Assembly (NCBI GenBank): GCA_037501455.1
Contig: CM074856.1
Coordinates: 51,551,001 to 51,615,000 of the forward strand
Direction: 5' to 3'
Length of the DNA: 64,000 nucleotides
From: Lantana camara
Lineage: Eukaryota > Streptophyta > Magnoliopsida > Lamiales > Verbenaceae
Position numbers and translations under genes: made by a program. Each line of letters begins with the position of its first letter. Position 1 is the first letter of the stretch. The notes under the pieces were generated by a model. That model had not been told where the DNA came from and did not search any database. It worked only from the letters and a program-made list of their open reading frames with translations. Positions 11,180-23,149 of this stretch are shown here, piece after piece.

Positions 11180-14100
11180 TGGACTCGGGTTCAACTAATC
11201 ATATTTGCAATTCGTTGCAGGGGTTCAAGCTAACCAGAAAGCTTGAAGATGGCGAGATGCAGCTACTGCTCGGGGATAATACAAGTATATTTGTATTAGC
11301 AGTAGGGACTGTAAATTTGTATTTTGGTGATAGGGTTTTGGTACTGAAAGACATTCTGTATATACCGTGTGTTCGCAGAAATCTGATTTCTGTGAGTTGT
11401 TTAATAAATAATGGTTTCAATGTTTGTTTTGAACAAAATTTTACCATTAAGCAAAACAAAAAGTTTATTTGCTCTGGCACGGTAAAAGATGGTCTTTTCT
11501 TGTTATACCCCGATAAAAACCCTAATTCCGAACTTAACACTACTACGCTTGACTTACCATCCAAAAGAAAAACTCCTATGCCTAACGAGGCGTATAAGTG
11601 GCATTTACGTCTTGGTCATATTAATCCAAAAAGGATCCAAAGACTAATTTCAGACGAATTGTTGAGTCCCTTGGACTTAACAGAACTACCAGTCTGTGAA
11701 TCCTTCTTGGAAGGTAAAATGACTAAGAGATCTTTTAAATCTAAAGGTAATCGAGCCACAGGATTGCTTGAATTAATTCATACGGATATGTGTGGTCCTA
11801 TGAGTATTCAAGCAAGATGAGGTTTTGAGTATTTCATCACTTTTACGGATGATTACTCCAGATACGGATACGTTTATTTGATGAGATATAAGTCTGAATC
11901 TTTTGAAAAGTTCAAAGAATTCAAGGCTGATGTTGAAAATCAAACTGGAAAACGTATCAAAGCACTTCGATCAGATCGTGGTGATGAGTATCTGTCTACA
12001 GAGTTTCTAAAATTTCTCACTACAAATGGGATTAGATCTCAATTATCTGCACCGGGTACATCCCAACAGAACGGTGTTGCAGAAAGGAGAAATAGAACTC
12101 TAATGGAAATGGTAAGATCTATGATGAGTCATGCTACCCTACCAAGTTCGTTTTGGGGCTTTTCACTCGAAACGGCGGCACACATATTAAACCTTGTTCC
12201 ATCCAAGTCGGTTCCTAAAACACCAATGGAACTGTGGCGAGGGCGAAAGCCCAGTGTCTCCTATCTTCGGATATGGGGAACCCCAGCTCATGTGTTAAGG
12301 AAGGATCCTGACAAGTTGGAATCAAGAACAGAGGTTTGCTTGTTCATAGGTTATCCTAAAGGAACAAGAGGTGGTACATTTTACGATCCGAGTGATCACA
12401 AAGTGTTTGTGAGCACTAATGCCAAATATCTTGAAGATGATTTCGTAAATGACCACAAGGGTAGAAGCAAAATTGTGTTAGAAGAAATGATAACATCAGA
12501 TTCTGAATTCCAAGAACCCGTAGTAACTGAAAATGTGTTAGATACATATGATGTACCAGATACAACATATGATGTAGGGACGAGTACACAGCAGCCTCGT
12601 CGTAGTGGGAGGATTGTCAGGGCACCTGACAGATACCTAGGATTAACCCAAGTGGTTGAATCTGACGTATCTGATCCTATCACATATGATGAAGCCATAA
12701 ACGATATAGACGCTGACCGTTGGGTCAGAGCCATGGAATCTGAATTAGATTCAATGTATTCCAATAAAGTCTGGGAACTTGTAGAGGCGCCTGAGGGCAT
12801 TAAACCTATTGGATGCAAATGGGTCTACAAGAGAAAAAGGGGAATAGATGGAAAGGTTGAGACCTTTAAAGCAAGGCTTGTGGCAAAGGGTTATACCCAG
12901 AAAGAAGGTATCGATTATGACGAAACCTTCTTGCCTGTAGCAATGCTTAAGTCCATAAGAATTCTCCTATCCATTGCCACTCACTTTGATTATGAGATTT
13001 GGCAAATGGATGTAAAGACTGCCTTCTTGAACGGGCACCTTCAAGAAGAGATATACATGGCTCAACCTGAAGGCTTTATAGCCAGAAATAAGGAGCATAT
13101 GGTATGCAAGCTTGATAGATCAATTTATGGTCTTAAGCAAGCGTCTAGATCATGGAACATCAAATTTAATGAGGCAATTAAATCCTTTGGATTTATGCAA
13201 TTGCCTGATGAACCATGTGTGTACAAGAGACATCATGATAATGTTGTAACATTTTTAGTTTTATACGTTGATGATATTCTACTCATTGGAAATGATACAA
13301 GAATATTGTCAGCAGTTAAGATTTGGTTGTCAAACCAGTTTGACATGAAAGACCTAGGTGAAGCCAGTTATATTCTAGGGATCAGACTTTGTCATGATCG
13401 TAAGAATAAAATGATTGGTTTATCACAAGCAGCATATATTGATAAGATGCTGGCAAGATATAATATGGCGAATTCCAAGAAAGGTTCATTACCTTTCAGA
13501 CATGGAGTTCATCTGTCTCGGGATCAGTGTCCTAAGAACCCAGAAGAGACAGAAGAAATGAAAGATGTTCCGTATGCTTCGGCAGTCGGAAGCCTCATGT
13601 ATGCCATGTTATGTACTAGGCCAGATATCTGTTATGCTGTAGGTCTAGTCAGCAGATATCAGTCAAACCCTGGACCCCAACACTGGATAGCTGTAAAGCA
13701 TATATTGAAGTACTTGAGAAGGACTCGGGATTATATGCTTGTCTATCACAGTGATGAGCTCATTCCTATTGGGTACACAGATTCGGATTTCCAATCTTAT
13801 TTGGATTCTAGACGTTCGACGTCTGGATACGTGTTTACTCTAGGAGGAGCAGCCGTAAGTTGGAGGAGTATTAAGCAATCTTGCATTGCTGACTCCACCA
13901 TGGAAGCCGAATACGTGGCAGCTTCGGAAGCAGCCAAAGAGGCGTATTGGTTCCGGAATTTTCTAATGGATCTAGAAGTCGTCAAGGACGGACTTACGCC
14001 GATCACATTGTACTGTGACAATGCTGGAGCGGTGGCCAACTCTAAGGAACCTCGAAGTCATAAACGTGCGAAGCACATCGAGAGGAAGTTTCACATTATA

Positions 14101-14250
14101 CGTGATTATGTGGAACGTGGAGAAGTGGCAGTGGTGAAAATTGGCTCAGTAAATAATCTAGCAGATCCCTTCACTAAAACTTTGGCGCAAAAGAGTTTTG
14201 ACACTCATGTAGAAGGGATGGGTCTTAGATATGTAGCCAATTGGATTTAG
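11180..14250 (+). pseudogene. Copia1 pol: protease, integrase, RT, RNase H (one stop)
   Basis: The frame is continuous with the zinc knuckle upstream; no separate start is expected. Protease has CVDSGSTNHIC (about 11176-11210). The integrase zinc region reads HLRLGH, then CESF: the second zinc cysteine is Phe (codon 11704-11706). A TGA at 11818-11820 interrupts integrase; the same frame resumes and runs to 14250. The integrase core shows SDRGDEY and NGVAERRN; RT shows QMDVKTAFLNG and YVDDI; RNase H shows YTDSDF, ADSTMEAEY and CDNAGA. The RT and RNase H half is a clean 790-codon open frame. Two inactivating changes in integrase argue that the copy is not autonomous. Confidence 0.9.
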
Positions 14251-14264
14251 GGCAAGTGGGAGAT
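14250..14264 (+). other. Copia1 polypurine tract
   Basis: The purine-rich gggcaagtgggaga lies directly upstream of the 3' LTR start. It would prime plus-strand DNA synthesis. The same tract, in reverse complement, adjoins the Copia2 3' LTR at 39947-39961. Confidence 0.85.
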
Positions 14265-16541
14265 TGTTGGGATTAATGCCCTGAAAATCCAATTATATTG
14301 TAAATATTTTGGATTAATAAAACTGAAATTAAAGCAAGTTATGAGTATTTTACAAATTTAATAATTAATGACGTGTGACGGTATTTTTATATGAAATGTG
14401 TTTCATAGGAAAAGACTTTAAATACCAAGAATCACGTGTCATTAAAGTTCTAGTCAGTATGATAAGAAGATGTTCTTATCGAGACTATAATGTGTTATAT
14501 AAGATGATTAGTCATTCGTCATAGGGAAATGGAGTTTCCAATTATAACACATTGATGACTTTCAATGAGATTGGAAACATCGAACTGGACCACTGAGATT
14601 GTTCATTTTATACTGCTATCTAAAATGAACAGAATCTCGGAAGCATTAGACTCTTAATCCTGGCAGTGTTTCTACTTTAGGCATGTAGTGTTAATCACTA
14701 TGATGTACTCAGAAGTGAGGTCTCGGTAACGGGTGGCCAAAATACTTTGTACGTTCGGTGATTGCATGAAATGTGCTAGAGAGAAATATTGATCGAGGAA
14801 TCTGTAGCCTTGCTGGAAGGTTTAAAGATATCCCTGAAATAGATTTGCAAAAGTTCGAATTAAAACTTTGGCCAAAGTACTTCGTGTGTGCGTCACCGAA
14901 GTTGTATGTTGAATGTGTTTCACATACAGGGAATTTGAACTTAAGGCGAATCAAGAAATTTCAGATTGGAAGTGAAAAATAAATGATAGTACTATTGATT
15001 TATTTTTCATGGATATTTGTACAGAGGAGTCAAATGCAAAATTATTCTAGATCGAGAAATTCGTGAATAATTTAATTAATTTTAGAGTTCAACAATATTT
15101 ATTTAGTGGAATTAAATATTGTTAAACGGTAATCAATTATTGTCATGGGATGATAATAGATTGACCCGTTTGGAGCTAAGATTAATTAGTCCTGCAGGTC
15201 CCCCCGCAAGCCCCAACGAAGATCAAAGAGAAAATATTAAAAAGACATAGAGAAATGATTTTTCAAAGTGTTTGAAAATAGCCAAGGAATTTATTTTGAG
15301 AAAATAAATTAAATTCCAAAGAGTTAGAAATGCACGAAATTTTATTTTGGAGAAAATAAAATTTTTCGGAAAAAAAACAAAAAAGGTTTTTTGATGACGT
15401 GGCGAAATGCTGATGTGGCAGGTGACGTGTCACGCCACGTCAGCGGGTCAGCGCCACTGGGCGCCACATGGCACGCCGCGTGGACGGCCAGGATTGTGCC
15501 ACGTCAGCGAGAAAGAACGGCCCAGATTGTGTTGACTGAAAAGTCAACGGGTCGTGGAGGCGGGTCATCGGTTCTGGTCACCGGGTAGGGCCGGGTTCGG
15601 TTAGAACCGACCCTGACACATGGCAGAATCACAGCGTGCCACGTCGCCCAGAGCTGGACCAGGATTGAACCGACCGGTTCAACCGCCGGGCCGCCGGTCG
15701 GACCAGATGAACCGGACACGTGGCACCTACTCGTGCCAGCGTGTGGTTCACGCGCGCCAACACACAGCCGCCCCATGGGCGGCACGTGTGGGTGCGTCCC
15801 GGACCCGTTCGGCGCGTGCCGCGCGTCGTTGGACTCGTGGCAACACGTGCTATGACGTAGTGTCCTCGAATTTGATGAACCCGGCGGCTAAGGACACGCG
15901 ACAGCTCTCTTTCCTTCGAATTGACCTTTTTACCCCTCAAATTGGCCTATAAATAGGCTGTGCTAAATTCTATTTTTCTGCATTCCTTTTGAAATGTTTT
16001 TGGTAGCCATTCAATGCCTCTCGGCTCTCTCTCTCCCACTTGATTAATTAATCTTTAATTAGATTTATTAATTACTTAATTAGGTGGTTATATAATTAAT
16101 ATATAATCCACTTAATTATTAGAAAATAGGGATTTTCAGTTTTTAGAAAAAAAAAGTTTTTTTTCTGAAAAATATTTTCTCAAAGTATTCAGGGAAATAC
16201 TGCGGAGCCCACACTCCAATTTCTTAATCGGGGATATTACGGGGAAGCTCTGCCGGTTTCACGAGAAGATATCGAGGTGCTGGAAAAGTGCCGTTGATAG
16301 CCAATTTTGCAGTACGGTAATACTGTTGTGCTGCCAAAATTATTATTTGCATATTGTGATTATATACTAGATGATTTAAAATTATGTTATCGATGCCTGT
16401 ATATATTAGAGTTATGCTGCCTGATTTATTCCGTTGCTTTATTAAAATATTTTAGAAATATTTTGATAACGAGGTTATGACAATTTTTTTTGAATATTAC
16501 GCTGTACCGTCACTCTGCCTTTGGCCCACCGCACACCAACA
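14265..16541 (+). repeat. Copia1 3' LTR (2277 bp)
   Basis: It matches the 5' LTR along its length. It lacks short segments around 15450 and 15680 that the 5' LTR has, and carries a scatter of point changes. TATA box at 15948-15955. It ends CACCAACA, followed by the gatac target duplication. Confidence 0.95.
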
Positions 16542-16546
16542 GATAC

Positions 16547-16970
16547 AAGGGGAAACATTTTGGGATTGATTTTGAATGAGTATGCTTGGTGTTTAACCGT
16601 TGATATACTTTTTCCTACCTTAACCTAAGTCTTACATTACAAGCTCCTAAAGACCTTTCAATCCCGATCCATGAGTTGATTAAATTAGTGGAGGTTGGAA
16701 TGAATGATGTGCTTGAAATTAATGATTGGTCCTTTTGCAAAAAACTTGAACTTAATTGCCTAGTCTTTGTGCATCTTTTTGTTCCTTTCACACTACACAC
16801 GATGGTATGATGTTGTACTAATTGGTTGAAGTGTGTGTGGTTAAGTAATGAGTTTGAGTTGCTAGATTCGTTTGGACGAATGTTTGAGGATCGCTTTAGC
16901 GAGGGGTTCGATGGTTTTGATGTTTCATTATTTGCCTCGGGAACGAGTGCGAAGATAAGTGTGGGGGAGT
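16547..16970 (+). other. Athila1 3' untranslated region, right part, with polypurine tract
   Basis: This continues the Athila1 sequence interrupted at 6866. No coding region is supported. The polypurine tract aagtgtgggggag (16957-16969) ends one base before the LTR, which starts TGATAACATG. Confidence 0.75.
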
Positions 16971-18395
16971 TGATAACATGCTTAATTTTATATCTTTAGT
17001 ATTCTAGGGACTACACTTTTGGGCTTAAATTGTAGTTATTTTGGTGCTTTTGATTTGTTTTTATGTTTTGATAAGTGCAGGGACTTGGTAGTAATTTTAG
17101 ATACAATCTGGAGACTTTAGCGTTTAATTATGGCTGGAGCTTTCAAGTCAGAACGTAGGCTGCATGCATGGGGATATTTAAGTGTGGGTCTTGGTCTTTA
17201 ATTTTAATTGTGGCATGGATGATGGAGTAGTGGACTGGACCTCTGGGCCTAGCGTGTGTCTTGGGTGTGCTTTTAATTGAAAGGCCCAGTCTTGTTTGAG
17301 AAGTCTTGTGCGCCAAGCCTGTGCGAGTAGAAGAATCCAAGTCCTTTTAGGACAAGGATTTGAAGAGCCCTTTTGGTGGTTATATAATCCCTTCTTTTGG
17401 AGCAGTTTAGAGAGACATCTTTGGCACGAGAACTTTTCTGCAAGTGGGACGCAAGAACACTTGGAGCGAGAGTCGAAGATTCATCTGAGAAGCAACAATC
17501 TTTCCTCCTTTCTTAGTTAGCTTATGTTTTTACATTATTTTATGCTTTCATGTTTATGAAGAACTAATTCCATAGTACTTAGTTAGGAGTTTACAATTAA
17601 TGTTTGCTACATCGTGAGACCTAATTAGTTTTATAATTTAGTTTTAATTCAAGTATTTCTCAATTCCTTGTTTGTCGTATTAATTGCTAATTATTTGCTT
17701 AGTTAATTAGGGCCCAATTTTCTAAGTAAGTGGTTGCATATTGCTAATCTTGATTGCATGAAGTATACGTAGTGCTTGATAGATAATTAGTAGCATGTTA
17801 GTGATAGGAAGTCGTGAAGTCGAATCTAATTCACTAAGGGAATTAATAATCAAACTTGAATCTTGCACGTGTCGTGACTTGGTTAGTTTGGGCTAGTGTT
17901 TTCTTAAATCTTAACACTGTTAACTTATTGAATCCTGTCGAGTGTCTCTAGGGGTTGTAAGTTGATTAGAGAATAACTGTCGAGTGTCTCTAGGTTATTC
18001 TACACATAAGAGAAAACGAGACGGTGTCGAGTGTCTCTATCCGCCATAGTTAGTCTATTTCAATAACTGAATTTATCTTTGCGTCTATGATCGATGTTTA
18101 AAACTGAATTGTGACTCTTAGCTAGGTATTGTCTGTCCAACTGTTTTACCAAAACTCAACCTCTACGTGGTTTATTGTGTTTACTCGTTTTTTAATTATT
18201 AGTTATTAATTAGTTTAACAAACTTCAAACTCCCCCCCCCCTCCCCCGATCTTTGCTCGTTAGTTTAGTGAATTCTTTTGTGATTAGATTAGAATTAATT
18301 TCGTCCAATCCCTGAGGAATCGACCTGTTCGCACTATATTCAATTTTTAGCGGTGAATAGGATACTATTTATATTGACAAATTCAGCACTTGTCA
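16971..18395 (+). repeat. Athila1 3' LTR (1425 bp)
   Basis: The LTR begins TGATAACA directly after the polypurine tract and ends CTTGTCA. Because the 5' LTR is outside the window, the right boundary rests on the terminal CA and comparison with plant Ty3 LTR ends. A possible TATA (ttatataat) lies near 17379-17388. Three copies of tgtcgagtgtctcta (17936, 17978, 18025) sit at the tips of inverted repeats. A C-rich run lies at about 18232-18247. Confidence 0.8.
17920..18048 (+). promoter_or_regulatory. Three hairpins with a common tip motif in the Athila1 LTR
   Basis: The 15-16-nt motif TGTCGAGTGTCTCTAG occurs at 17936-17951, 17978-17993 and 18025-18039. Each copy is flanked by complementary arms. 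The clearest is copy 2, where AGAATAAC (17969 on) pairs with GTTATTCT (17994-18001). The array lies downstream of the likely TATA box, so it would be in the transcript. Function unknown. Confidence 0.65.
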
Positions 18396-18968
18396 TGTCC
18401 AATGTTAATAAATCTAAATATAGGGGTGTTCTGCTATTTAAAAACTAATTTGGGGTTTGAAAGTAATTAAGTCTATATATTTTTAGATATTATGCAAAGA
18501 AGTATTGTTTTTGTTTTAAATATTGAAAATTGTAAATTTTTTACCTATATGTCTATAATATTGTATATTTAATTAATAAAATAATATTTAATTATTTATA
18601 ACGTCATACTGGTTTGACCAGTGATTGTACCGGTAACCAATAGGTTTATCGATTCGACTTTCGGTCCGGTTTTAAAAACATTGGAAAGAAGATATAGTTT
18701 CGAATTACATAAGATTTTCGAACATTTCGGCTTATGCCAATTGTCCTGTACTTGTACTTGATTTGTTTGTATAATTTATAAATGTTTGTTGTTGTTAAGA
18801 AAAAAAAACGGGTTTTTAGAGTTAAGCACTATTTAGAACTTGAACTTTTAGTGTACTCCCAATTCCAAAAAAAAAAAAAAAAAAAAAAAAATTGGTTAAC
18901 TCCCTAGTTATTCTAAAATGACTTAATTAACCTTCGTTTAGCCATATTATCGAATAACACATTAATTC
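18396..18968. other. AT-rich sequence, nothing recognised
   Basis: Host sequence to the right of Athila1. I see no coding potential, RNA gene or element end. It includes an A26-like run near 18867-18891. Confidence 0.5.
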
Positions 18969-21720
18969 CTCAAAATTTAGATATAGTTTCACAATTACAT
19001 AATGTTATACTTCATATTGAAAGAAAAATTCTTTATTTAATAACTAATGGTTGCGTAAAACAATAATTTCTTAAAATTCATATTTAATGTTCGAAATTCA
19101 AATTTAAATATTTCATATTAAAATAAAGTTATTCATTTAACATCTAAGAATTGCATCAAATAATAATTTCTTAATATTTAGATATAGATCTTCAAATTCA
19201 AATATAAATACATCATATTAAGAGAAAAATTCTTCATTTAACATCTAATTGTTGCATAACACCATAATTCTTTAAAATTTAACTATAGTTCTACAAATTC
19301 AAATATAAATACTTTATATTAAGATAAAAGTTCTTCATTTAATACCTAACTGTTGCATAAAACAATAATTCCTTAATATTTAGATATAGTTCTACAAATT
19401 CGAATATAAGTACTTCATATTAAGAGAAAAATTCTTAATTTAATATTTAACTGTTGCATAACACAATAATTTCTTAATCTTTAGATATAGTTCTACAAAT
19501 TCAAATATAAATACTTCATATTAAGAAAAAAATTCTTCATTGAGTCGTTCAACTTCAATTGGTAAATAATACAATAGTGTTGGAAAACAGCAGAGTTTGC
19601 ACAACAGAAGTTTAAATTTTTTTCCCGAAAGTAGATCTAAACGACTTGCAATGTTAGTATCGTATCGTAGGGTGTCTCAAGAAACTCACATTGATTGAAG
19701 CTTTCTTGTGATGTCGATACCGCCTATCGAACACCCTTCAAGCGGAATGTCCCTGGAACGTCCTTCGATTAGATCCCAAAGTAGGCAATCCTCCAAAGCG
19801 TATCCACACCAGTCCTAGAACACGATCAAGCTAGTGAGAATGCTAGTTCTATGACTTGTGTTTGGCTAGGATATTTTACTTTGAAAACTTTTCTTTTATT
19901 TTCTCAAAAACAATTAACACTTCTTGAGTGTTTGTCTCAAGAGTAAGAGAAGCACCACCCCTTGTATTTATACAAGGGTGGTTCTAAATACCTAGGGTTC
20001 CCAAACCTAGTGGATTTTGTTTTCTTGCTCACTAATTAACTCATTTAATTATTAATTTTAATTGAATAATAAGTTCTTAACTTATTCTCCAAGTCTAGCA
20101 AGAGATGCCTTCTCTCTCCTACAATAGGAAGTTTGACTTTTCAACCTTTACTAATTAAAGTCAAAAGTCAATTTATTCAATAAATAATTTAATTCATAAT
20201 CAATTATTTATTGGGTTAATTATTTTGAGAAATGTATTAACAATTAATTCATAATTAATTAAAAGACCAAAATTAATTAATTACAATTTAATTAATTAAT
20301 TCTAGAAAAGAATTAACGTGTGGAATAAACCACACGTTATTTCCACGTCATTGACACGTGTACGTGACCCGTGTCGGCCACGTGTGCATAACACGTGGCA
20401 GTCACATGCCGTGCGTGACACGTGGCTGGGGTCCACGTTCTCATAGCCTCATTTCGATCAACAATTTGATCCTTCGTTAATCTAATTAACATCCTACCAT
20501 AACCCTCGTATTCTGGCATTTGCGTGCGACCCTTTAGGTTCATTATTCGATTAGCAGTGACTGTAATTAATTAATTCGCATAATTAATTAATCACTTCAC
20601 AGATCACGCTACCGTAATCTAGCAATGGGTGTGTGACCCCTAGCCAAATAACGAAATGAATTGCAGAACCTTTCAGTCAATGACAATCAGTGAAATACGA
20701 TCCTCCTACAACTCCATCTCTCAATCAAGAACTAAGGTATGGGTATAAGATTCAGAGCCTTGTTATTCTTTATCTTTAAAGTTAAGTTTGTTTCATATCC
20801 ATTTAGATCTCAATCCAAGAAAACCCCATTTTCTTGATGTCTTGACCTTTTATCCACCTTGGCCAAGGATTTAATATCTAATGGACTACGAACAACTTAA
20901 TCAGTAAGAGATCATTCTTGTTCTTAACAAGTGTAGGTCCTTTATCGATTTTACTAATTCTACATATATCACTTGTGTAATCCCAACATAGCCCGTGGTT
21001 CAGGTGTCTATATGGCGATACCCTTTTAAGCCTATATCAAAGATTATAGAGTTAGCTCATATGAAATATTACAGAATCTCAAGTCAAATGATTATTAATC
21101 ACGCCATTGACTTGTGAGATATTTCCTAATCTGGAAGTTTCTAGTAGACTTCCTTTCCCATTTAGGAATGTTCTCACGCAGGACATCTCAGTGATGAAGT
21201 TCTTGTAACAATCACCCTTATGTATTATGAACGCATCATCCCATGCACTTATCATTCCATGAAACTGAATGATCATTCAAAAGGACATTATCACACAAGC
21301 AAGTCTAAACAGAGTCAAGGTCGACACTCCCACTGTCTGTCAGACTCATCGACTTGGAGAAATTTCTAATCCTCCCCTACAAGGTTAAGAACTTGTTTCA
21401 TGTGCCGTTCTCATAAGGGCAAAGTTCTTAACGGCCTCATCGGATTAGGGGAGTTCAAAACATGCAAAACATAGTCAAACCCAAACAGACATGAATAAGA
21501 ACATAAAGAAGTGATTGCCTATGAACAAAATCATCTCGTTTATTATTCAAAGACTGTTTGTGATTTTAGAAGGAAATAGTAAAGCATAAACAAATAGTTC
21601 CTCAAAATGCAGATATTATTCCACAAATATATAAGTGAATACTTTATATCAACATAAAAGTTCTTCATTCAATAATAAACTATTGCGTATCACAATAGTT
21701 TTTCAAAATGTAAATGATTA
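18969..21720. repeat. ~101-bp tandem repeat array, split by a solo LTR
   Basis: About six degenerate units span 18969-19577; for example the tagatatag start recurs at 19381 and 19482, a period of 101 bp. Each unit has the order ttagatatagttctacaa, atataaatacttcatatt, ttcttcatttaa, gttgcataa. The array resumes directly after the solo LTR (21598 to about 21720) with at least one more diverged unit. The units are AT-rich and non-coding. Confidence 0.8.
19578..21592 (-). mobile_element. Solo LTR of a Copia2-related family
   Basis: The 2015-bp segment starts TGTTGGAAAACA and ends ATAAACA, flanked by aatag (19573-19577 and 21593-21597). It shares the Copia2 LTR's layout and many short blocks (for example caatccaagaaa, ttccca-tttaggaatgttctcac, actcccactgtctgt), but is clearly diverged. 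The TATA box reads on - (tatttata on +, 19965-19972), as in Copia2, inside a long palindrome. A cluster of ACGTG sites spans about 20333-20440. No internal region remains, so it is the product of LTR-LTR recombination. The 68-codon open frame at 20337-20543 is chance. Confidence 0.9.
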
Positions 21721-22596
21721 AGTGAGACGGTAAAATAGAAATATTTTTATTCTCTTATTGTCCTCTTTTTCTTTTAAATTTTATTTTAATTTTATTTCAT
21801 TTAAGAAAATCTCACTCCATATACAATTCTAACAGCTCTCAAACATCTTTTTTTTTTTTTTTTTATAATTTTATTTTATTTTATTTTATTTAATTTTGAA
21901 AATATCTCAACTCACATAAAATCCTAATCAATTTCAAAGTAAAATAGAAATATTTTTGGTATCTTAGTCCTCTTTTTCTTTTAAATTTTATCGAACATTT
22001 ACGAAGGGCTTACATTTTACATCACATTTTGTTGTCTTATTGTCCTCTTTTTCTTTTAAAGTTTATCCAGTACTTACCAAGGGTTTACATTGTACCTCAC
22101 CCATGGAGACAAGGAGGGTTTGAATAAAACTTGGCCCACCCCTTGGAGTTAACAAAACCTTTTCTAATTCAATTATTAAATAAAACTAATGTAATATTAT
22201 CTTTAAACCGAACACTTTAGTGAAATGTAATCAGTACTTTAATCAGACCCTACCACTACCATTGGGGTTTAGGGAAAAGGGATAAGTAGGTTTTCGATTT
22301 GGAAATAAACCCTAGGTTCAAAACCATTCACTATATAACCCTTTCCTTCATTAGTTCTAAATTAACCCCTAATTAATCACTTATTTAATTAACCCGTCAT
22401 TAGACCAATCTTTTATAATTTTTCTTTAACACCCAAAATTTATATAAAATACAAACCGACCCCAACTCATTCAACCAAAATTCTCGATGATAAAATCCTA
22501 ATCTCTGAAATACTCACGTTCTTCCTTCTCTCTCGTTTTTCCTCGTCGTACGTTCATCGCTATTTGAGCATCCTTTATTCTTCAAAACAAACGTAA
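21721..22596. other. AT-rich host sequence upstream of the MULE
   Basis: It contains homopolymer and T/C-rich runs, and a phrase (ttattgtcctctttttcttttaaa) repeated with changes near 21756, 21966 and 22040. No gene is supported. The last ~150 bp are CT-rich, like a plant 5' untranslated region. Confidence 0.5.
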
Positions 22597-22657
22597 ATGA
22601 CAAACAACAACAACCAAAGGTAGGAACGTTACTGGATCAACTGGAATTTCTGCATTT

Positions 22658-22905
22658 CCTTATCACGCTTGCTGTGATTTTGGTTTATCTTGTTCATTTT
22701 GGGTTTCATATATTACTTTCATTAACTTGATTTCAACGCGATACATCATTATAATGACTATATCTTAGAACAATACATCATTATCACGCTTGCTGCGATT
22801 TTGGTTCATCTGAGTTTTCATGTGGTTCATTCTGGGTTTCATACATTACTTTCAATAACTAGATTTCAACGCGATTCATCATTATAATGACTGTATCTTA
22901 ACGCA
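22658..22905. repeat. Two-copy ~125-bp tandem duplication
   Basis: A block beginning tatcacgcttgctgygattttggtt and passing through gggtttcata-attactttca and gatttcaacgcgat occurs at about 22658-22770 and 22783-22905. It lies in the putative first intron of the MULE gene. Confidence 0.75.
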
Positions 22906-22974
22906 TCTTTAATGGTTCGACTCCATAGCGTTCCATGCAAAACATTCAACGTGTCAATGCCCATTGATCACATA

Positions 22975-23149
22975 TTCGATTAAGGTTCAATTAGTCGATC
23001 CTTATAATCGAGTACTCGATTCATTATGTTCGAGTATTTGATCAGTGATGTCTATAAATCGATCCTTTTTAATAGAAAAGTTTGATTATCATGATCGAGT
23101 AGTCGATACCCTTGATCGAACACTCGATCAATGGGTCGACTACTCGATC
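22975..23149. repeat. Phased ATCGAGTACTCGAT-type palindromes, cluster 1
   Basis: Perfect palindrome at 23007-23020, with near copies at 23029-23042, 23094-23107, 23114-23129 and 23135-23149. Spacing between neighbouring copies is about 20-22 bp. The cluster lies in non-coding sequence upstream of the MULE body. Confidence 0.75.

Larger units (their letters stand above)
6867..16541 (+). mobile_element. Copia1: complete Ty1/Copia retrotransposon
   Basis: The element is 9675 bp, flanked by the direct repeat gatac (6862-6866 and 16542-16546). LTRs start TGTTGGGATT and end CACCAACA. The internal order is PBS, long leader, gag, protease, integrase, RT, RNase H, polypurine tract, which is the Copia order (integrase before RT). 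The two LTRs differ by roughly 40 positions by eye, plus a few indels. Coding defects are a frameshift in an A16 run in gag, a TGA at 11818-11820, and a lost integrase zinc-ligand cysteine. It is inserted in the Athila1 3' untranslated region. Confidence 0.95.
1..18395 (+). mobile_element. Athila1: 3' part of an Athila-type Ty3 retrotransposon, interrupted by Copia1
   Basis: Reading left to right the element gives gag end/aspartic protease, RT, RNase H, integrase, an Athila ORF1 gene, a 3' untranslated region, a polypurine tract and a 3' LTR. That order and the ORF1 family identify Athila. The 5' LTR and most of gag lie left of the window. Copia1 (6867-16541) is inserted in the 3' untranslated region with a gatac duplication; without it about 8.7 kb of Athila1 is present. 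Pol has several stops and frameshifts, so the copy is dead. The expected right-hand target duplication is tgtcc (18396-18400), but its left partner is outside the window. Confidence 0.9.
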
